A stretch of DNA of 64,000 nt from Pyrus communis (lineage: Eukaryota; Streptophyta; Magnoliopsida; Rosales; Rosaceae): NCBI RefSeq assembly GCF_963583255.1, contig NC_084809.1:7673501-7737500 (forward strand), written 5' to 3'. Below the pieces are notes generated by a model. The model worked only from the letters and a program-made list of their open reading frames with translations. It did not search any database and had not been told where the DNA came from. The translations under genes were made by a program, and so were the position numbers. Shown here one piece after another: positions 46,000-57,809 of the stretch; position 1 is the first letter of the stretch, and every line of letters starts with the position of its first letter.

Positions 46000-47340
46000 A
46001 TGAAATATTTTTAAAGATGGGCTAAAAGTTTAAAATTTAAATGATGACAAAGTGGTGAGATTACTCTGTTTTGCCGTGTAAGCTCAAACCAGAGACCAGG
46101 GCCCTGATTTCATATTCTCATAACCGTTTTTTCTTGGACTATTTACACCTATCCAGCTGCCCCAAAATCTTGCCTACACCAAATACAATGCTACATTCTT
46201 TAAAATCTAAGCAAGAAACATGAAACATGACATCTCAACCATTAAAAAATTATAACCGAACACCACACAGTAGCACCGTTCATAAAAGAGCAAATGTATC
46301 TAATGGACTAAAGCAGCGAAAGTCCAATATCCGGCCAGCAGCGAAAAATTGCACACAAACTGCAAAATTAAACAAGAGATCGCTGGGGTCAGTGAAGCAG
46401 TGGAAGAAAAACGGAAACCAAAATGCAATTTTAGTTGTCCTATAGTATTACAAGGCATTTAAAAATAATTCAATTGCAACAAATCTTAGTTTCAATTGGA
46501 CAATCATTTCATCCTGTTCACTGTGTTTACGCTTAATCTAAGTACATCGAACAGTACTTTGCCAACAAAAAAAAAAAGGAAAGAGTACATAGAAGAGTAC
46601 AGTGATATTGTCACGCCTTACGGAATTGATTCTAGGTTGATATTTATGTTATTATTAAGAGACATCTCAATATTTAAATTTAGTCATTCTAAGGTCTCTT
46701 ATATTAGTTTTAATAGAAGAAGAAAAAAATGGATCCTCCACTTTATCTACTCCATTTCTTTTGAATAACGTATATTTATCATACAGATTTTATAATCAAA
46801 ACCATTTTAACTAGTCTTCATTTAAAAATCATCTCTACAAAAAATTATTCAAATTGTCATCCAAAAGCATGGAACAAATCACCGATGTGAGCACCAAGTA
46901 AAATATTCATAATGAACCGTTCATTTATATGATACATTAAGATGACTAAATAACATTATATTCGAATAATGATTAAAAAATTGGATGATCCCAATTATGG
47001 AGTTTATTAAAATAAAAAATAAAAAAAAGATACGTTAGCAAAATATGGGATATGTGCATTCCCAATGGGGGAAACTCAAGTATTATTCTTAAAAATTTGT
47101 CCTAAAAAAGACAGAAAGAAAACAACAAACAGTAAAACACACAATACCCAGTTCATGTCGAACATGAAAATCAAAGCATAAGGAGAATTATAAGAAAACT
47201 TGGGTAATTGACACTGGTCACTAATTTCAGTTGTGCAAAAGGAGTTCGACAAAAGACATATCAGGAGCTAATAAGTTAATAACCCATCATAGCTAACAGA
47301 ATATGGAACAGGTATAGTACGTAAGGTACTTTTGTAAATC
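46000..47340. other. Noncoding stretch paralogous to about 31050-32500
   Basis: It is collinear with unit 1, including a conserved 72-codon frame (46227-46445 against 31276-31494) that lacks domains and codon bias. About 35 bp near 46555 and scattered indels distinguish the two. Confidence 0.55.
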
Positions 47341-48500
47341 AATTGCAATTGAAAGCTCGTAAGGGTAGCAGGAGAAGGACAGCATGCACATACCAGCATC
47401 AAAGGACTGAGTAGCAGCCGATGTCTTCATCAACTTGGCGTGAAGGTGGGGTCGGGGGAGCTAGAGGGTCATCATCCTCTTGGAAGGAAGGGGGTAATAA
47501 TCGTCTAGGCGGGGAGAGGGTGTGGGGCTTGGGGGAGCTGGAGGACAAAGGTAACCCTGATAGCCAGGTGGTGAAGGGCCATCACTAACAATGCTGGTTG
47601 TGGGATTACAAACTGAAAGTTGAGAACTTGTTTGTTTCAGAGAAAATTTGAATGTGTAACATGTTTTTTTATTCGGACGAAACATTTTGTTGCTCTGGAT
47701 GCCGCACCCCTCTTACTGTTGTAAGCAGGGTAGTCTGACTTGTTGAACCGCACTTTCTCTTTCAAAAACAGGCCTGCTTTCTCAGCAAGCTCCTTCAACT
47801 TCCATTGATCATAAGGGTAGTCTAACATGTGTGAAACATGAATTTCATTATTGTTTATCATTCACAAAGTAATGATAAGTTACCCGTCACTGCTTAGCTG
47901 AAAACTTGTAACAACGGTCATGTTAGTTAAATTTAACGTCCATCAAAATATTTACTAATTACATCATTATATATTTGCTATAAACACTGCAAATACTCAT
48001 CCTACACTCATTCCTCCACTTTTCTTTCACTAAAGTGAAGTACATGACAACTGTTTTGGAATGTCAATAACAACTATCTTTCCACTAATGGCAATAGGAG
48101 CCTAATATTTCATCAAATTTCATGGACATAAGTGGCGTATGACGGTCCATGACATATACATTGACTTCATACAACACCAAGCACCCTCGTTTTTTTTTTA
48201 ACTCCTCCAAATGCTTCTCACTGCTCCTATGCTCTGTCAATAAAGTATCTGAAAGTTTTCAAGAAAATTTATTAATTAAAGTAAAACAAATTCAAAAAGA
48301 TCAAGATAATGAATTTCTGTTTGTAAACATCCATGGAGTCCACAAATTTTACCTTGGGAGTTGACAGTCGTAGCAACCATGTTCGTGGCAGAGCGAAATG
48401 CTTTAGCCAAACAGGCAGAAAATGAGAAGTCTCTCTCACCAACCAAGAGCATTTTCTGCGAGCTAGAGTAGTGTCCTATCCGTCTCTGTTTTTTACCCAT
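47340..48500 (-). pseudogene. BMT5-like copy 2, pseudogene
   Basis: Exon 1 (48353-48500) is readable but the donor-loop motif is LLVGERDFSF (Gly to Arg). Exon 2 starts at 48248 and breaks after MKF. The part coding for DVIIFNFPHAGH through DEELIE and the splice donor is deleted, with CATCAA at both edges in copy 1. The start of exon 3 is fused to intron sequence at about 47849. A 1-bp deletion near 47705 shifts the frame, and 29 bp are missing in the Pro-rich tail. It cannot encode a methyltransferase. Confidence 0.85.
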
Positions 48501-48771
48501 TCTTGATTTCTGCTCAAGTTCCTTTAAAAATTATATGTATTCTCTTTGAACTATTTCACTATATATATATATAGATTAAAGGTGATAACAGAGACATAGA
48601 CGAACGAAGAAAGAAAAGTAAAAGCTCTTGTTGGAATAAGAATTTGAAGTAAATTCAAATTTACTCTCACACTGAATTAATATGGACAGGACAGCTGGTG
48701 GTTTCGGGAAAATGTGGTCTTTTGGGAAGTTGCAGAGTATTTTAATTATGGTGGTTGATCGGTGATTATAA

Positions 48772-49068
48772 TAAGGGGACACTTTGTATCCGATCCTTGC
48801 TTGCTAGAGATCTTTGATTAAAACCTTGTTCTTTTTCAGTTTTTGATCAATACGTATTTGTACCAGGGAGCTGTAAAACCTAAGTTGTTGAAGGAGAAAA
48901 CCATCTCTCTTTTGAAGGGATGTACATGTAGGCTATATTTGCCAAAATTTACACCCTAGGCTAATTTGAGGAGAGGGCATAGAGTTCGACAATCATCTTG
49001 GTTTTGGTCAAAAGGTGGCTGGAAAGCCTCGAACTCAAACGGAGGAGACTCAGTCCGATTTTCCATCA
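48772..49068. other. 290-bp segment present only in unit 2
   Basis: In unit 1 the sequence passes directly from TGATCGGTGATTGTAATA to TGGTTTCAAGCACC (35608-35640). Here about 290 bp intervene. No flanking duplication is evident, so a deletion in unit 1 is as likely as an insertion here. Confidence 0.55.
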
Positions 49069-49572
49069 TGGTTTCAAGCACCGGCTATTAACTGGGCTTC
49101 GGGAGGTTCGGGAGTTGAACTACGACCTCAAACTCGTCCAAAAAGACGTAGCATGGGTGGAAAGATAGTTTGGTTCACTGCAAAACTAGCCGGAAACAGA
49201 TCCGTTAAAAACTCATTCGAAACACACTAAAACGAAGTGGATACTCACCTGCAAGGGGTCTAGAAGTTACTTGTGTTGACGGGAAGCCGATTCGTGGCAA
49301 CCCAGAGGCAAGTCGCCGTCGAGATCGTCGGGAAAACCGTCGGATACCTTTGGATTTCGAACCGAACTCGGCTCTCGGATTCTCTGGTTTTCCAGAGAAA
49401 CAAAACTCAGTTGAGTTCAGGCGGTGAAGGGGTGGAGATGTGGTGATTGAGGGATGTTGGCTCGTCGGAGAGACGGCTATTCTCTGCGTTGCAGAGAGAA
49501 GAGGGAGATAACGGGGAGAGAGAGACACGACGAGAGGGAGGAGAGAGAACGGACACGGAGAGAGAAGCTTCT
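49068..49572. other. GC-richer repeated block (paralogue of 35630-36140)
   Basis: Nearly identical to the unit-1 block. The Harbinger-like element sits at its right end, inside AAGCTTCTA. Confidence 0.4.
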
Positions 49573-49574
49573 AA

Positions 49575-51077
49575 GAGCAAATCCAGCGTTGGGCCCTCCG
49601 CCCTGGTAGTACACTATTCAATCCAGATAATGAACAGTAACTGCTCTTAATGAACAGTAAGTAACTCTGGTAATAGAATTTGCATATCCACCGTTACACT
49701 TCAATAGCCCTGGCAATAGGTAATAAAATATTAGTATTTTTTTATTTATAAAATAATACAAAATAATTTTAATTGTAATATCGGATAAGATTTTTAATCG
49801 TTCTCGTTGCGCCACGTGTCATTATCCGAAGTATTATTAAATAATACAAAATAATACAATTATTGGTGATGGATTTCTGATAAGATTATTAACCAATCAC
49901 GTCGCGCTACGTGTCATAATCTGTTCACAATCTTTGAGGATAGATTTCCATCAGATTTTTAACGAATGACGGCATGCCACGTGTCATAATCTGTTCACAA
50001 TCTTTGAGGATAGATTTCCATTAGATTTGTAACGAATGACAGCATGTCACGTGGCATTATGCACAACCTAATCCTTTCTGAATCCTCTATATAATCCACC
50101 ATCTATCCTCACAAATCTCACACCAAAATTCTCAAGATCTCTATCATTATTCATAGTTTTTGCTTCCTTATTCACAAAAATCTGTATCATTATTCATAGT
50201 TTCTGTTTCTTTCTTTCAATGTCTTCTTCTTCCTCAAGGATGATGTGGGAATTCAATCAGGAAGAGGAATAATTGTTTAACGAATCAGAAGCAATGTTCA
50301 ATCACCAGGGGGTAAGAAATGAGAGGGAAGAGGATGAGGAGCGTCAAATGAGAGGTTGAAAATAGTTGAGAAAATATGAAATTGTTGTGTAAGGTAGATG
50401 ATAATGAGAAGGTATTTATAGAAAAGTAAAAAACAATTTTTTTTACAATTTTTTTTCAGATTTTTCAAATATTTTTTTGAATTTTTTACAATTTTTTTTA
50501 AATTTTTATTCAATTAATTAATCTCTGCCGTTGGATATAAAAAAATTTGAATTCCAACACTCCAGATTGTGCCACGTGTCACAACGGTAACTTTTCAGAT
50601 TTTTAAAACTATTTTTTCATTTATTTTTCAATTTATAAAGCATTTTAATATCCACCGTTGATCTCAGATCGAACGATAGATATTAAATCTGACTTAAATT
50701 TTTTTTTTTTATCGTTGAGATCGAACGGTCCACATTAAATGACCGTTAAGATCTAACGCACCGTGGGAAGCCACGTGGCTTCCCAACGGTAACTGACGGA
50801 TTCTGTTTTTTCTGATTTTTGTGTCGGCGACGCGCCCCCACGCACGGGTGTGGTGCACGCGCCTGACACAAAAAAATTTAAATATTGCGCTGATGCCACC
50901 CTGGCGTCAGCCTTACGTCACCCCCACCTCGGGCTCAAGGGTTGGCAATCCCCCACGGGCCCGGAGCTCGGGCCTCCCCCTTCCATCGGGCTGGGCTACG
51001 CTAGACCTCATCCCCTGGCCCTCGGGCCCTTGGTTTCTCCCCTGTCCCCCGAGCAAAACCCAACGCTGGGATTGCTC
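49575..51077. mobile_element. PIF/Harbinger-like element, 1503 bp, TAA target site
   Basis: It begins GAGCAAATCCAGCGTTGGG and ends CCCAACGCTGGGATTGCTC (inverted), between two TAA copies (49572-49574, 51078-51080). The paralogous site at about 36118-36124 is empty. The interior has a TATA-like CTCTATATAATCC (50085), the broken reading frame at 50219 and a GC-rich right end. No DDE transposase remains. Confidence 0.85.
50219..50359 (+). pseudogene. Broken 5' end of a transposon-encoded frame
   Basis: After the TATA-like box and a short leader, ATG starts MSSSSSRMMWEFNQEEE, then a stop. The same frame resumes with LFNESEAMFNHQG and an Arg/Glu-rich stretch ending RQMRG. The Ser-rich start followed by acidic residues resembles the N-terminus of Harbinger-encoded proteins; that assignment is inference. 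Confidence 0.4.
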
Positions 51078-51139
51078 TAATAGAGGGAGAGAAGGCGTGA
51101 AGCCTTTTGATTGGATGAGTGTGACCTTACCCCAAAGAG

Positions 51140-52700
51140 TGGGAAACTGATCTTATCCGGATTCTTTTACTTAATTCTTTTCATCAAATAATCTGAATTC
51201 TTGAAATTTAAGGATTAAAAACAGGAGTCTATTTTAAAAATTATAATAACTTTACTGTTGCATCAAATTTTAAAAGTTCAAATTATTTGATGAATTAAAT
51301 AGAAGGAATCCGAAGAGGATTCCTCTCCCAAAGAGTGAAAGCTTTGCTTCGTAGAAAACAATCCCACAAACAACAAAACTCGTAAATCAGATATTTCTTT
51401 TTCAAGTATTGCTATAAAGATTAAATTTAAAGATTAAATTTGTAAATTAAATGATGTGTCATTAATAGGAATAAACACATTTATCAACGTTTAAGTAATA
51501 AACCAATCATTAATTTCTATGTCCTTTAGTTTTTAAATTTTTTTTTCTAAATTGAGTAATGTTATTTATACCATGTTTTTATACCACATTTCTATATCAC
51601 TTTAGATGACATCTGATGTGAACAGCAACAATCATTATTTAATTAACTAGTTTTTCTTAATTATTAGTTTATTAAATAATGAACTAAATTTAAAATTTTG
51701 ATTAATTCAAACAATATGGCTGTCCACATCAAATACCACCTAAAATCATCTAAAATATATTACAAAAATATAGTATGAATATCATTACGCTTGTAAATGT
51801 AGTCTTTTCTAACATTACCCTTCTTTTTACACTTCTAACAACCGACAGTCAGCCTGAAAACTATCGCGCCTATGTAGGCAATGACATCACACCCAGACGT
51901 GATCATGAGATTGCAAACATTTCCCACTTTGAATTATGAAAGACCATTCCTTGCGGAGAGGAGGAAAACTAGAGTCTTGTTAATCATAAAATCTCTAACT
52001 TTTTGATTAAAATCTAAAATTTTTAATCTAAAACATTTAAACTTTAAAACAAAACTATGCTTTTGCTCTAATAGTTGTAAAATATCATAATTTATTTTTA
52101 TAAACATTTTAAAAATATTTAAATTCCGAGAAAAGTTGAAAATTCACTAAACAAACCCTATGAAACATGTATTTATAGAGTTTTTAGATGAATTTTTATT
52201 TAAATATTTTTTAATTGTTTTAATTGTTAGATTTAATTTTGAGTCGATAGATTATTGTTTTTATTAAATTTGATCATATTCAATCTTAGCCGTTGGATTT
52301 AATGTATATGAATTTTTAAAATTGCCCAAATTTTCTGTTTTAACTCAGAACTTATTTTTAAACCCAACAATTAGAGAAAGATTGTGTTAGTTTAAAATCT
52401 AACTTTTGATGGGCCAGCCTTTTAACCCTGACCTAAATTTTGGATTAAATTTGTCTAAATTTTAGGTTTTAATTCAAATTTATTTTAAACCCAACCATTA
52501 GTTTAAAACTAATTTAAAACTTAAAGTTTTAGATTTTAATTTAAAAGTTGAAGATAATCTCAAGAAAATCAGAGAACACCAAAAGCAAAAGGAAAAAGAA
52601 AAGGGAAAGCAGTAGAAAAAGAAAAAGATAAAATGGAGACATCATTGTGTTCGTCGGCTTCATGCCTGCCAGCGGATGTATTTGCAGATGGCTTCAAGGA
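51140..52700. other. AT-rich noncoding stretch with a MITE
   Basis: It is collinear with about 36200-37650, except for a MITE at about 51554-51790 of the same family as 61483-61767. No gene. Confidence 0.6.
51554..51790. mobile_element. TIR MITE (copy 1)
   Basis: The ends AGTAATGTTATTTATACCATG and, inverted, AATGATATTCATACTATAT frame a core with GACATCTGATGTG, TTAATTAACTAGTTTTTC and GGCTGTCCACATCAAAT. The same arrangement occurs at 61483-61767. The TIRs are about 80-100 bp, diverged. Confidence 0.65.
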
Positions 52701-52760
52701 TTGTAGTAGACTGGCTTATGCAAGAAGAGTAAACCTAGGTCGAATAAATTGGATTATATT
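52626..52760 (+). other. Possible small coding fragment (unit 2)
   Basis: ATGGAGACATCATTGTGTTC opens a frame reading METSLCSSASCLPADVFAD then GFKDCSRLAYARRV. In unit 1 the start codon is AGG and the frame is split by the MITE at 37667. It could be a degraded first exon. I do not recognise it. Confidence 0.25.
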
Positions 52761-52849
52761 TTATAACATAAATAATATATCACAAATAAAAAATAAGTAC
52801 ATTAATTAATAATTTAACAATAATTTAACAATTAGATTCTTGTTAAAAT

Positions 52850-53540
52850 TGTTTACTAAACTAAACTGGAATCGGAATACAAATGATATTAGTTCCATGT
52901 AGATTGTTTACTAATTCATTGGAATAGAAATTAAAACTAACTTGATTACTAAATTGTCCTTATTAAAAATAAATTATTTTAATGTTATAATCATTGAAAA
53001 TTAAGTTTATGTATATAAAATTAAATTTATCTTTACAAACTTTTATCTTTTCTCCCCCCAATCCTCTCATCCCCATCTTTTCTTCACCGACTTCCAGAGC
53101 ACTCCCATATAAAAGCAGATGCTTTAAACAGAGAAGGGCCTAGACCTAGTCCGAAGAGGGAAGAAGAGAAGTGAGAGTGAGGGGAATAAGTGAATCGAGA
53201 AGCATTGCGGTTCGATTTGCGAAGAGGGTGTTGGTGCAGCAATGGCGCTGGCATTCGATGAGTACGGGCGGCCCTTCATAATACTGAGGGAGCGGGAGCA
53301 GGAGCAGAAGTCTCGATTCACATAACCACAGACCCTGCCACTGCCTCCCATTTGGAGGACACCAATTCAAGGAATTCAATTACCACCTGTTACTAGAGAA
53401 TCCGACTCCGGGAAATTCCGGAATTCATTTGGGTCCCACACGATTTTTGATTCCTCTCACGTTAGTAAACATCGGTGTAATCTGTAATCGGAATTCAATT
53501 CCTTTTTTTTATTTTTATTCCCATTACTCTTACTTAAGGG
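52850..53540 (+). mobile_element. Probable TIR element carrying a CCT5 exon
   Basis: Sequences with TTTACTAAACTAAACTGGAATCGG at the left and, inverted, GGAATTGAATTCCGATTAC with TTTACTAACGTG at the right bracket a GC-richer patch containing the start of a chaperonin gene. The edges are not precise and no target duplication was fixed. Confidence 0.5.
53242..53325 (+). pseudogene. CCT5: Captured first exon of CCT5 (chaperonin TCP-1 epsilon)
   Basis: The 27-codon frame reads MALAFDEYGRPFIILRE followed by REQEQKSRF and a stop. MALAFDE.GRPFII is the conserved start of plant CCT epsilon, a subunit of the cytosolic TRiC chaperonin. A 6-bp duplication (GAGCGG) adds an extra Arg-Glu pair, and homology ends after KSR, where the real protein continues toward its ATP-binding domain. 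About 140 bp of leader-like sequence precedes it. It is too short to function. Confidence 0.78.
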
Positions 53541-53979
53541 TGCCGTTAGTTTTGTTGTTGTCATTCTATGAGGCTTACTAGTAATAACTTTCAATGTTTT
53601 CATTTCCTTTGTGTTTGGAGATTATGGAGTTATGATCCAATTAAGTATAAATTTACTTCAAGGAGTTATGTTAATCAAGGTGTTATTAATACAAAATCTT
53701 GTCGAACATCCTGCACAGGGAATTTCTACAAGCTTAACTACTACATTAAAAAGCAAAATCGTAGCAACGGACTTGTTGGCAAGGCACACTAATGATCAAA
53801 AAAAGGTTTTTTTTACAGGCACAGAGCTTGCATACTTCTAAAGGTTAAGGATCAAATCTTTTACAAAGCCATATGCACAAAGCTGAAACTATTCAGAATT
53901 CCAAAAGTACAGTTACCAAAAAGATATAAGATGATCCTCTCCATAGGCCTAATGGCACCACATTCTGCTTACCAACACT

Positions 53980-55677
53980 TCACATGTTCATATAATAACT
54001 GCCACTGCTGGTTATTTCACTGCAAAGAGACATTTGATCAGAAGTGCTCCCATCTGGCACAGAAAATATGAAGGTGTAACAATTTCGGAGACGAAATGTT
54101 TTGTTGCCCTTGATGTCGCCGCCTCTCTTATTCTGGTAGCCAGGGTAGTCCGATTTATTGAAGATCACTTTATCACTCAAGATCAGGCCAGCTTCCTCTG
54201 CAAGTCCTTCCACATTCCATCTGTGATAGGGGTAGTCATCCCGGGTTGTAACATGAATTTCCCCACCATAGCTAAGCATGCAACGGGCACTTTCGAAAAA
54301 TCCTTTCAGCAACTCCCTGTGCATTCTACATCCATTGAACCCCAAAATCCATAAACATCAAGGGAAGAGCAATTAGGTAACTAATTAGTGCATTAATGAT
54401 GGTATATGAAATTTAATGATATGAATAGGCGAAAGCTTAAAGAATCTGCGGTTTATAGAGCTACCATACTTATCTCCCTGCAGCCCGTTACACAAAATTG
54501 ATTAACCATGCCTGAAATACTTCATAAAAATTTGGAACTATAGCATGCCTTGGATGATAGCACTCAACACTTCTCTTTTTTCTTTTCCAATAAAATGCCA
54601 AATTCAACTAGCTGAAAACAATGTGCAATATTCTACCATATATATAGTTAGTTCACACATGTGAGAGGCTTGTAACTCGGTTAGTTAAGAGCCCCAACAT
54701 CTATAGTCCCAAACTCGATTCCCCTTCCCCAATATCGTTTGTCTTAAAAGAGCAAAAGGTTGGTTCCTATATAACACAATCAATTCATCATTGTTTCGCA
54801 AGAAAGGGGAACTTGTGTATTATGCAATTGGAGGATAGGGTTCGAACTTTGGACATCTTCCTGAATTGTAACCAAAGAATGTTTTCGTATTTGTCAGCGA
54901 ATCCAAGGCCTTACTCCCCATGAATTGAATACTATGATGAATTAGACTACATAAATGATGAATGCAAATAAAATTACCTAGTGTGACATTAAAAGGATGG
55001 ACAAAAAAAAAAAAAAAAAGAAATGTTAATTGAATTAGTGACTTACTGAATAAGCTCATAGTCCTTTTCACGTAACCAAGAGTAATGACCTGAATGAGGA
55101 AAGTTGAAGATGATGACATCAAATTCCCTCCATTTGAGGACAGGATGGAGGTCCATCTTATGCACATCAACTCCATGCAGCACCAAGCACCCCATCCTCC
55201 TCAACTCTTCCAAATGTGACCAACTACTCCAGTGTTTTGCCAACAAAGAACCTAAAACATCGAGTCGAATCGATCAATCTTGTACCAAATCATCGACGGA
55301 AAACATGTCAAGAAAATCAAACAAACCCAAAATTTAATTTATTGCCAAAAAATGCAGAGGAACAATTTTATACACATCCGATGAGTACCCATTTGAAAAT
55401 TGTACCTAAAGATAGAAACTTTCATCAAATAAATCACAGAAAAACAGAAAACTCAAGAAACCCAAAATTATAAATTGCATAAAGTTACATCTAATGAGTA
55501 CCCATATGCATAAAAGATTAGGGTTTGAGAAATGTTACCTTGGGATTCAAGAGAAGTGGCCACCATGTTAGTAGCAGACCCAAAAGCTCGAGCCAAGCAA
55601 GCAGAAAACGAGAAGTCACCTTCCCCAACAAGCAGTATCTCTTGAGAGCTGTTGTAGTGCTCAATCCACCTCTCCAT
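53980..55677 (-). CDS. BMT5-like (DUF2431) rRNA methyltransferase-type protein, copy 3
   Basis: Exons 55539-55677, 55047-55251 and 53980-54325 with GT/AG borders give 229 residues, about the normal domain length. Key blocks are ILLVGEGDFSFSACLARAFG (methyl-donor loop), EELRRMGCLVLHGVDVHKM, FDVIIFNFPHSGHYSWLREK, ARCMLSYGGEIHV and FNKSDYPGYQNKRGGDIKGN. The family includes yeast Bmt5, which methylates 25S rRNA at N3 of a uridine; activity in plants is inferred. Unlike copy 1 it ends in a short Ser-rich tail, probably the ancestral form. Exon 2 has exactly the same length (205 bp) as in copy 1. Intron 2 holds a SINE-like repeat. Confidence 0.85.
54655..54765 (+). repeat. SINE-like repeat in intron 2 of copy 3
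   Basis: GGCTTGTAACTCGGTTAGTTAA resembles an A box and AAACTCGATTCCCC a B box, followed by ATATCGTTTGTCTTAAAAGAG. Confidence 0.5.
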
Positions 55678-55754
55678 CTTTGCTTAGTTGCAGATTTCAA
55701 GTAAAACAAGGTCAATGTTAGTGGAAAGAAGGAGGACTCCCCAGTGATCAAAAC

Positions 55755-56600
55755 CCCATGAGGGAGCAGACACCCTTACAGAGAGTGCAACAGTTATTTA
55801 TTTGTTTTATAGAAGAGAGATTTGGGCTTACGGATCTGTTGAGCCTTTTGGTATGTTGGTCCTTTCAGTTTGTTCCCGAAAGTAACGCCATAAGGCCCAT
55901 TAAAGCGGTGTCATGTGTGTCGATTTTTGTTGAGGACTTGTGAGCAGAGGCGTCTTTTGGGGAGCAAAGTGTTCGACCGCAAAAGGGGACCCCAACAAAA
56001 AAAGTTCAAGTGGGACTTACAAATACGATTGCCTCTTTTCCAACTTTCTCACTTTTTTTTCTCAAAAAAGCTTACCCACTTTTTTTCTTTTAAGCAATTT
56101 AATAAGAATCCTAATAAATCCATTTCATTGTTCTATTTTTACACTCATGTTATAATTTCACCTGCCATAAAAAATTAAAATGTTATTTCTCCACCTATCA
56201 TTATTCCTAAAATAACCTGTAATGTTTTTTTTTTTCAAAGAAATATTAATATGTTTTTAAAGAAAACCAGCATGTTTCCTTAATTGCCTACCCTAGCTTG
56301 CACCAGAATGGCAGAATCTCCTTCCACCCCCCATCAAAAACCAAAACCTTTGACAGTTGCTTGGTGGCATCTCCTTAGGAAAGAGTGAGAAACAGAAGGT
56401 GGAAAAAGAGAGAAGCACGGTAAAAGAAGAGAGAGAAACACGAGGGAGATTGCTCTCTAATACAGAGGTAGATTGCTCCAAATGGGTTTTTATTCCAATT
56501 GGAATTGGTTATTTTTCGATTTGGAAATCTGGGTTGTCGTCGTTGTTCGTCTATGAGGAATAGGAAGATAGGGTGGAGGTGGTTGTACTGAAATTCAAAG
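55755..56600. other. Noncoding stretch
   Basis: No gene recognised. It contains T-runs and, at 56380-56460, a purine-rich GAAGAGAGAGAAACACGAGGG tract that could be a leader for the small frame at 56606. Confidence 0.5.
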
Positions 56601-56605
56601 GGAGA

Positions 56606-56728
56606 ATGGAGGATTTAGCTAATGAACTACACAATGACAATGAGGAATTAGTTGGTGATTTAGGCCATGATGAAATTGTTGACGACCTTGATGAAAATCA
56701 TAATCATGAGGATGCTCCTACGGGTTGA
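56606..56728 (+). other. Small acidic open frame, 40 codons
   Basis: MEDLANELHNDNEELVGDLG then an Asp/Glu/His-rich end DENHNHEDAPTG and a stop. It has a clear start after a purine-rich leader but no known domain. It may be the first exon fragment of a lost gene or a transposon product. Confidence 0.25.
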
Positions 56729-56847
56729 TTTGTTCTCAAAGTTAAAGTTATTAAAATCATATTTGCGATAAATCATGTTGCAGGAAAGGTTAAATGGGCT
56801 AGCTTTGATATCGATTGAAGGTAACTTTTTAGACAAAATTAATTATG

Positions 56848-56962
56848 AAGGTTTAATTGTTTGATTAGATGTTAGACTAGACAGCCGATGGGGTTTGAAC
56901 CCACACCATGGTGCAAGGGCAACACTCATCTCCATCACTATAGTAAAGGGCCACCTGCTGTC
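56848..56962 (-). repeat. tRNA-derived SINE (family 2, copy 2)
   Basis: On the minus strand GTGGCCCTTTACTATAGTGA (A-box region), GTGGGTTCAAACCCC (B box) and TCTAACATCTAATCAAACAA (tail) match the copy at 28569. Confidence 0.65.
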
Positions 56963-57240
56963 CATTTGGTTTCTTAAGTTAAACTAATTATTGATTATTT
57001 AGTAATATGGTTATTTTTGTAACATTCTTTACATTTAATGATATTTGAAAACTAATAATTAGTGTGAGTTTTTAAGTGTGTTTCAGTTTTAGCTATTGTA
57101 TTTTAGCATCAATACTTTGTTCAATTTTTTTTGGAATACTGTTTTAAGAAGGGCCTCCTTATAAATTTTGCACACGGCTCCCAAAAGCTCAGAGATGGCT
57201 TTGCTTGCGGGCACTCGGTGCTAAAACATATTGAAAAGTT

Positions 57241-57760
57241 GGATTTGATATAACAGTCTCAATCATTTTGTCTAATTTATTGGATCAAATGTGACGGTTA
57301 AGGGTAATGTTAAGGAGACCAAATTTTTTAAACCAACTGTGCAAACCAAATGATGTGGTTGTTGATGACTGGATTATTATTTAAACATTGATTTACGTAC
57401 TTATTTCCTATTATTGACACACATTTGGTTTGCAATTTTGGTTTAAAATTTTGGTCTCCCTAGTATTACCCGACAAAGAGTATAATACTTCTCCACAAAT
57501 TTTGGATTTGATATAACGGTCTCAATCATTTTGTCTAATTTATTGGGTCAAATGTGACGGCTAAGGGTAATGTTAGGGAGATCAAATTTTTTAAACTAAA
57601 TGTGCAAACCAAATGATGTGGTTGTTGATAACTGGATTATTACTTAAACGTTGATTAACGTACTTATTTCCTATTGTTGACACATGATTTAGTTTAAAAT
57701 TTTGACCAAATGCATACTTCTCCACAAAATTTTAGATGAAAATGGACAAAGAGTACGCCC
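57241..57760. repeat. Tandem pair of MITE-bearing units, period 263 bp
   Basis: GGATTTGATATAAC starts at 57241 and 57504. Each unit carries AAGGGTAATGTTA-GGAGA-CAAATTTTTTAAAC and GTGCAAACCAAATGATGTGG. In the first, the inverted end TTTGGTCTCCCTAGTATTACCC completes a TIR MITE; the second lacks part of that arm. Confidence 0.75.
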
Positions 57761-57809
57761 ACATGAAAAGTAGACTATAAGCTGTAATGGCTTGTTGACA
57801 CTTAATATT

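Larger units (their letters stand above)
43720..55750. repeat. BMT5-like locus, tandem unit 2
   Basis: This is the second copy of the block starting at 30692. Extra insertions here are a LINE-like element (44012), a MULE-like element (44420), a Harbinger-like element (49575) and the CCT5-carrying element (about 52850-53540). About 290 bp at 48772-49068 are present here but not in unit 1. It ends with the intact BMT5-like copy 3. The right border is approximate because unit 1 lost its counterpart. Confidence 0.65.

Noticed and set aside
56882..56950. tRNA gene suggested by a GGGTTCAAACCCC box
   Set aside because: Flanking arms cannot fold into a tRNA; the same sequence with a tail occurs at 28569, so it is a SINE.
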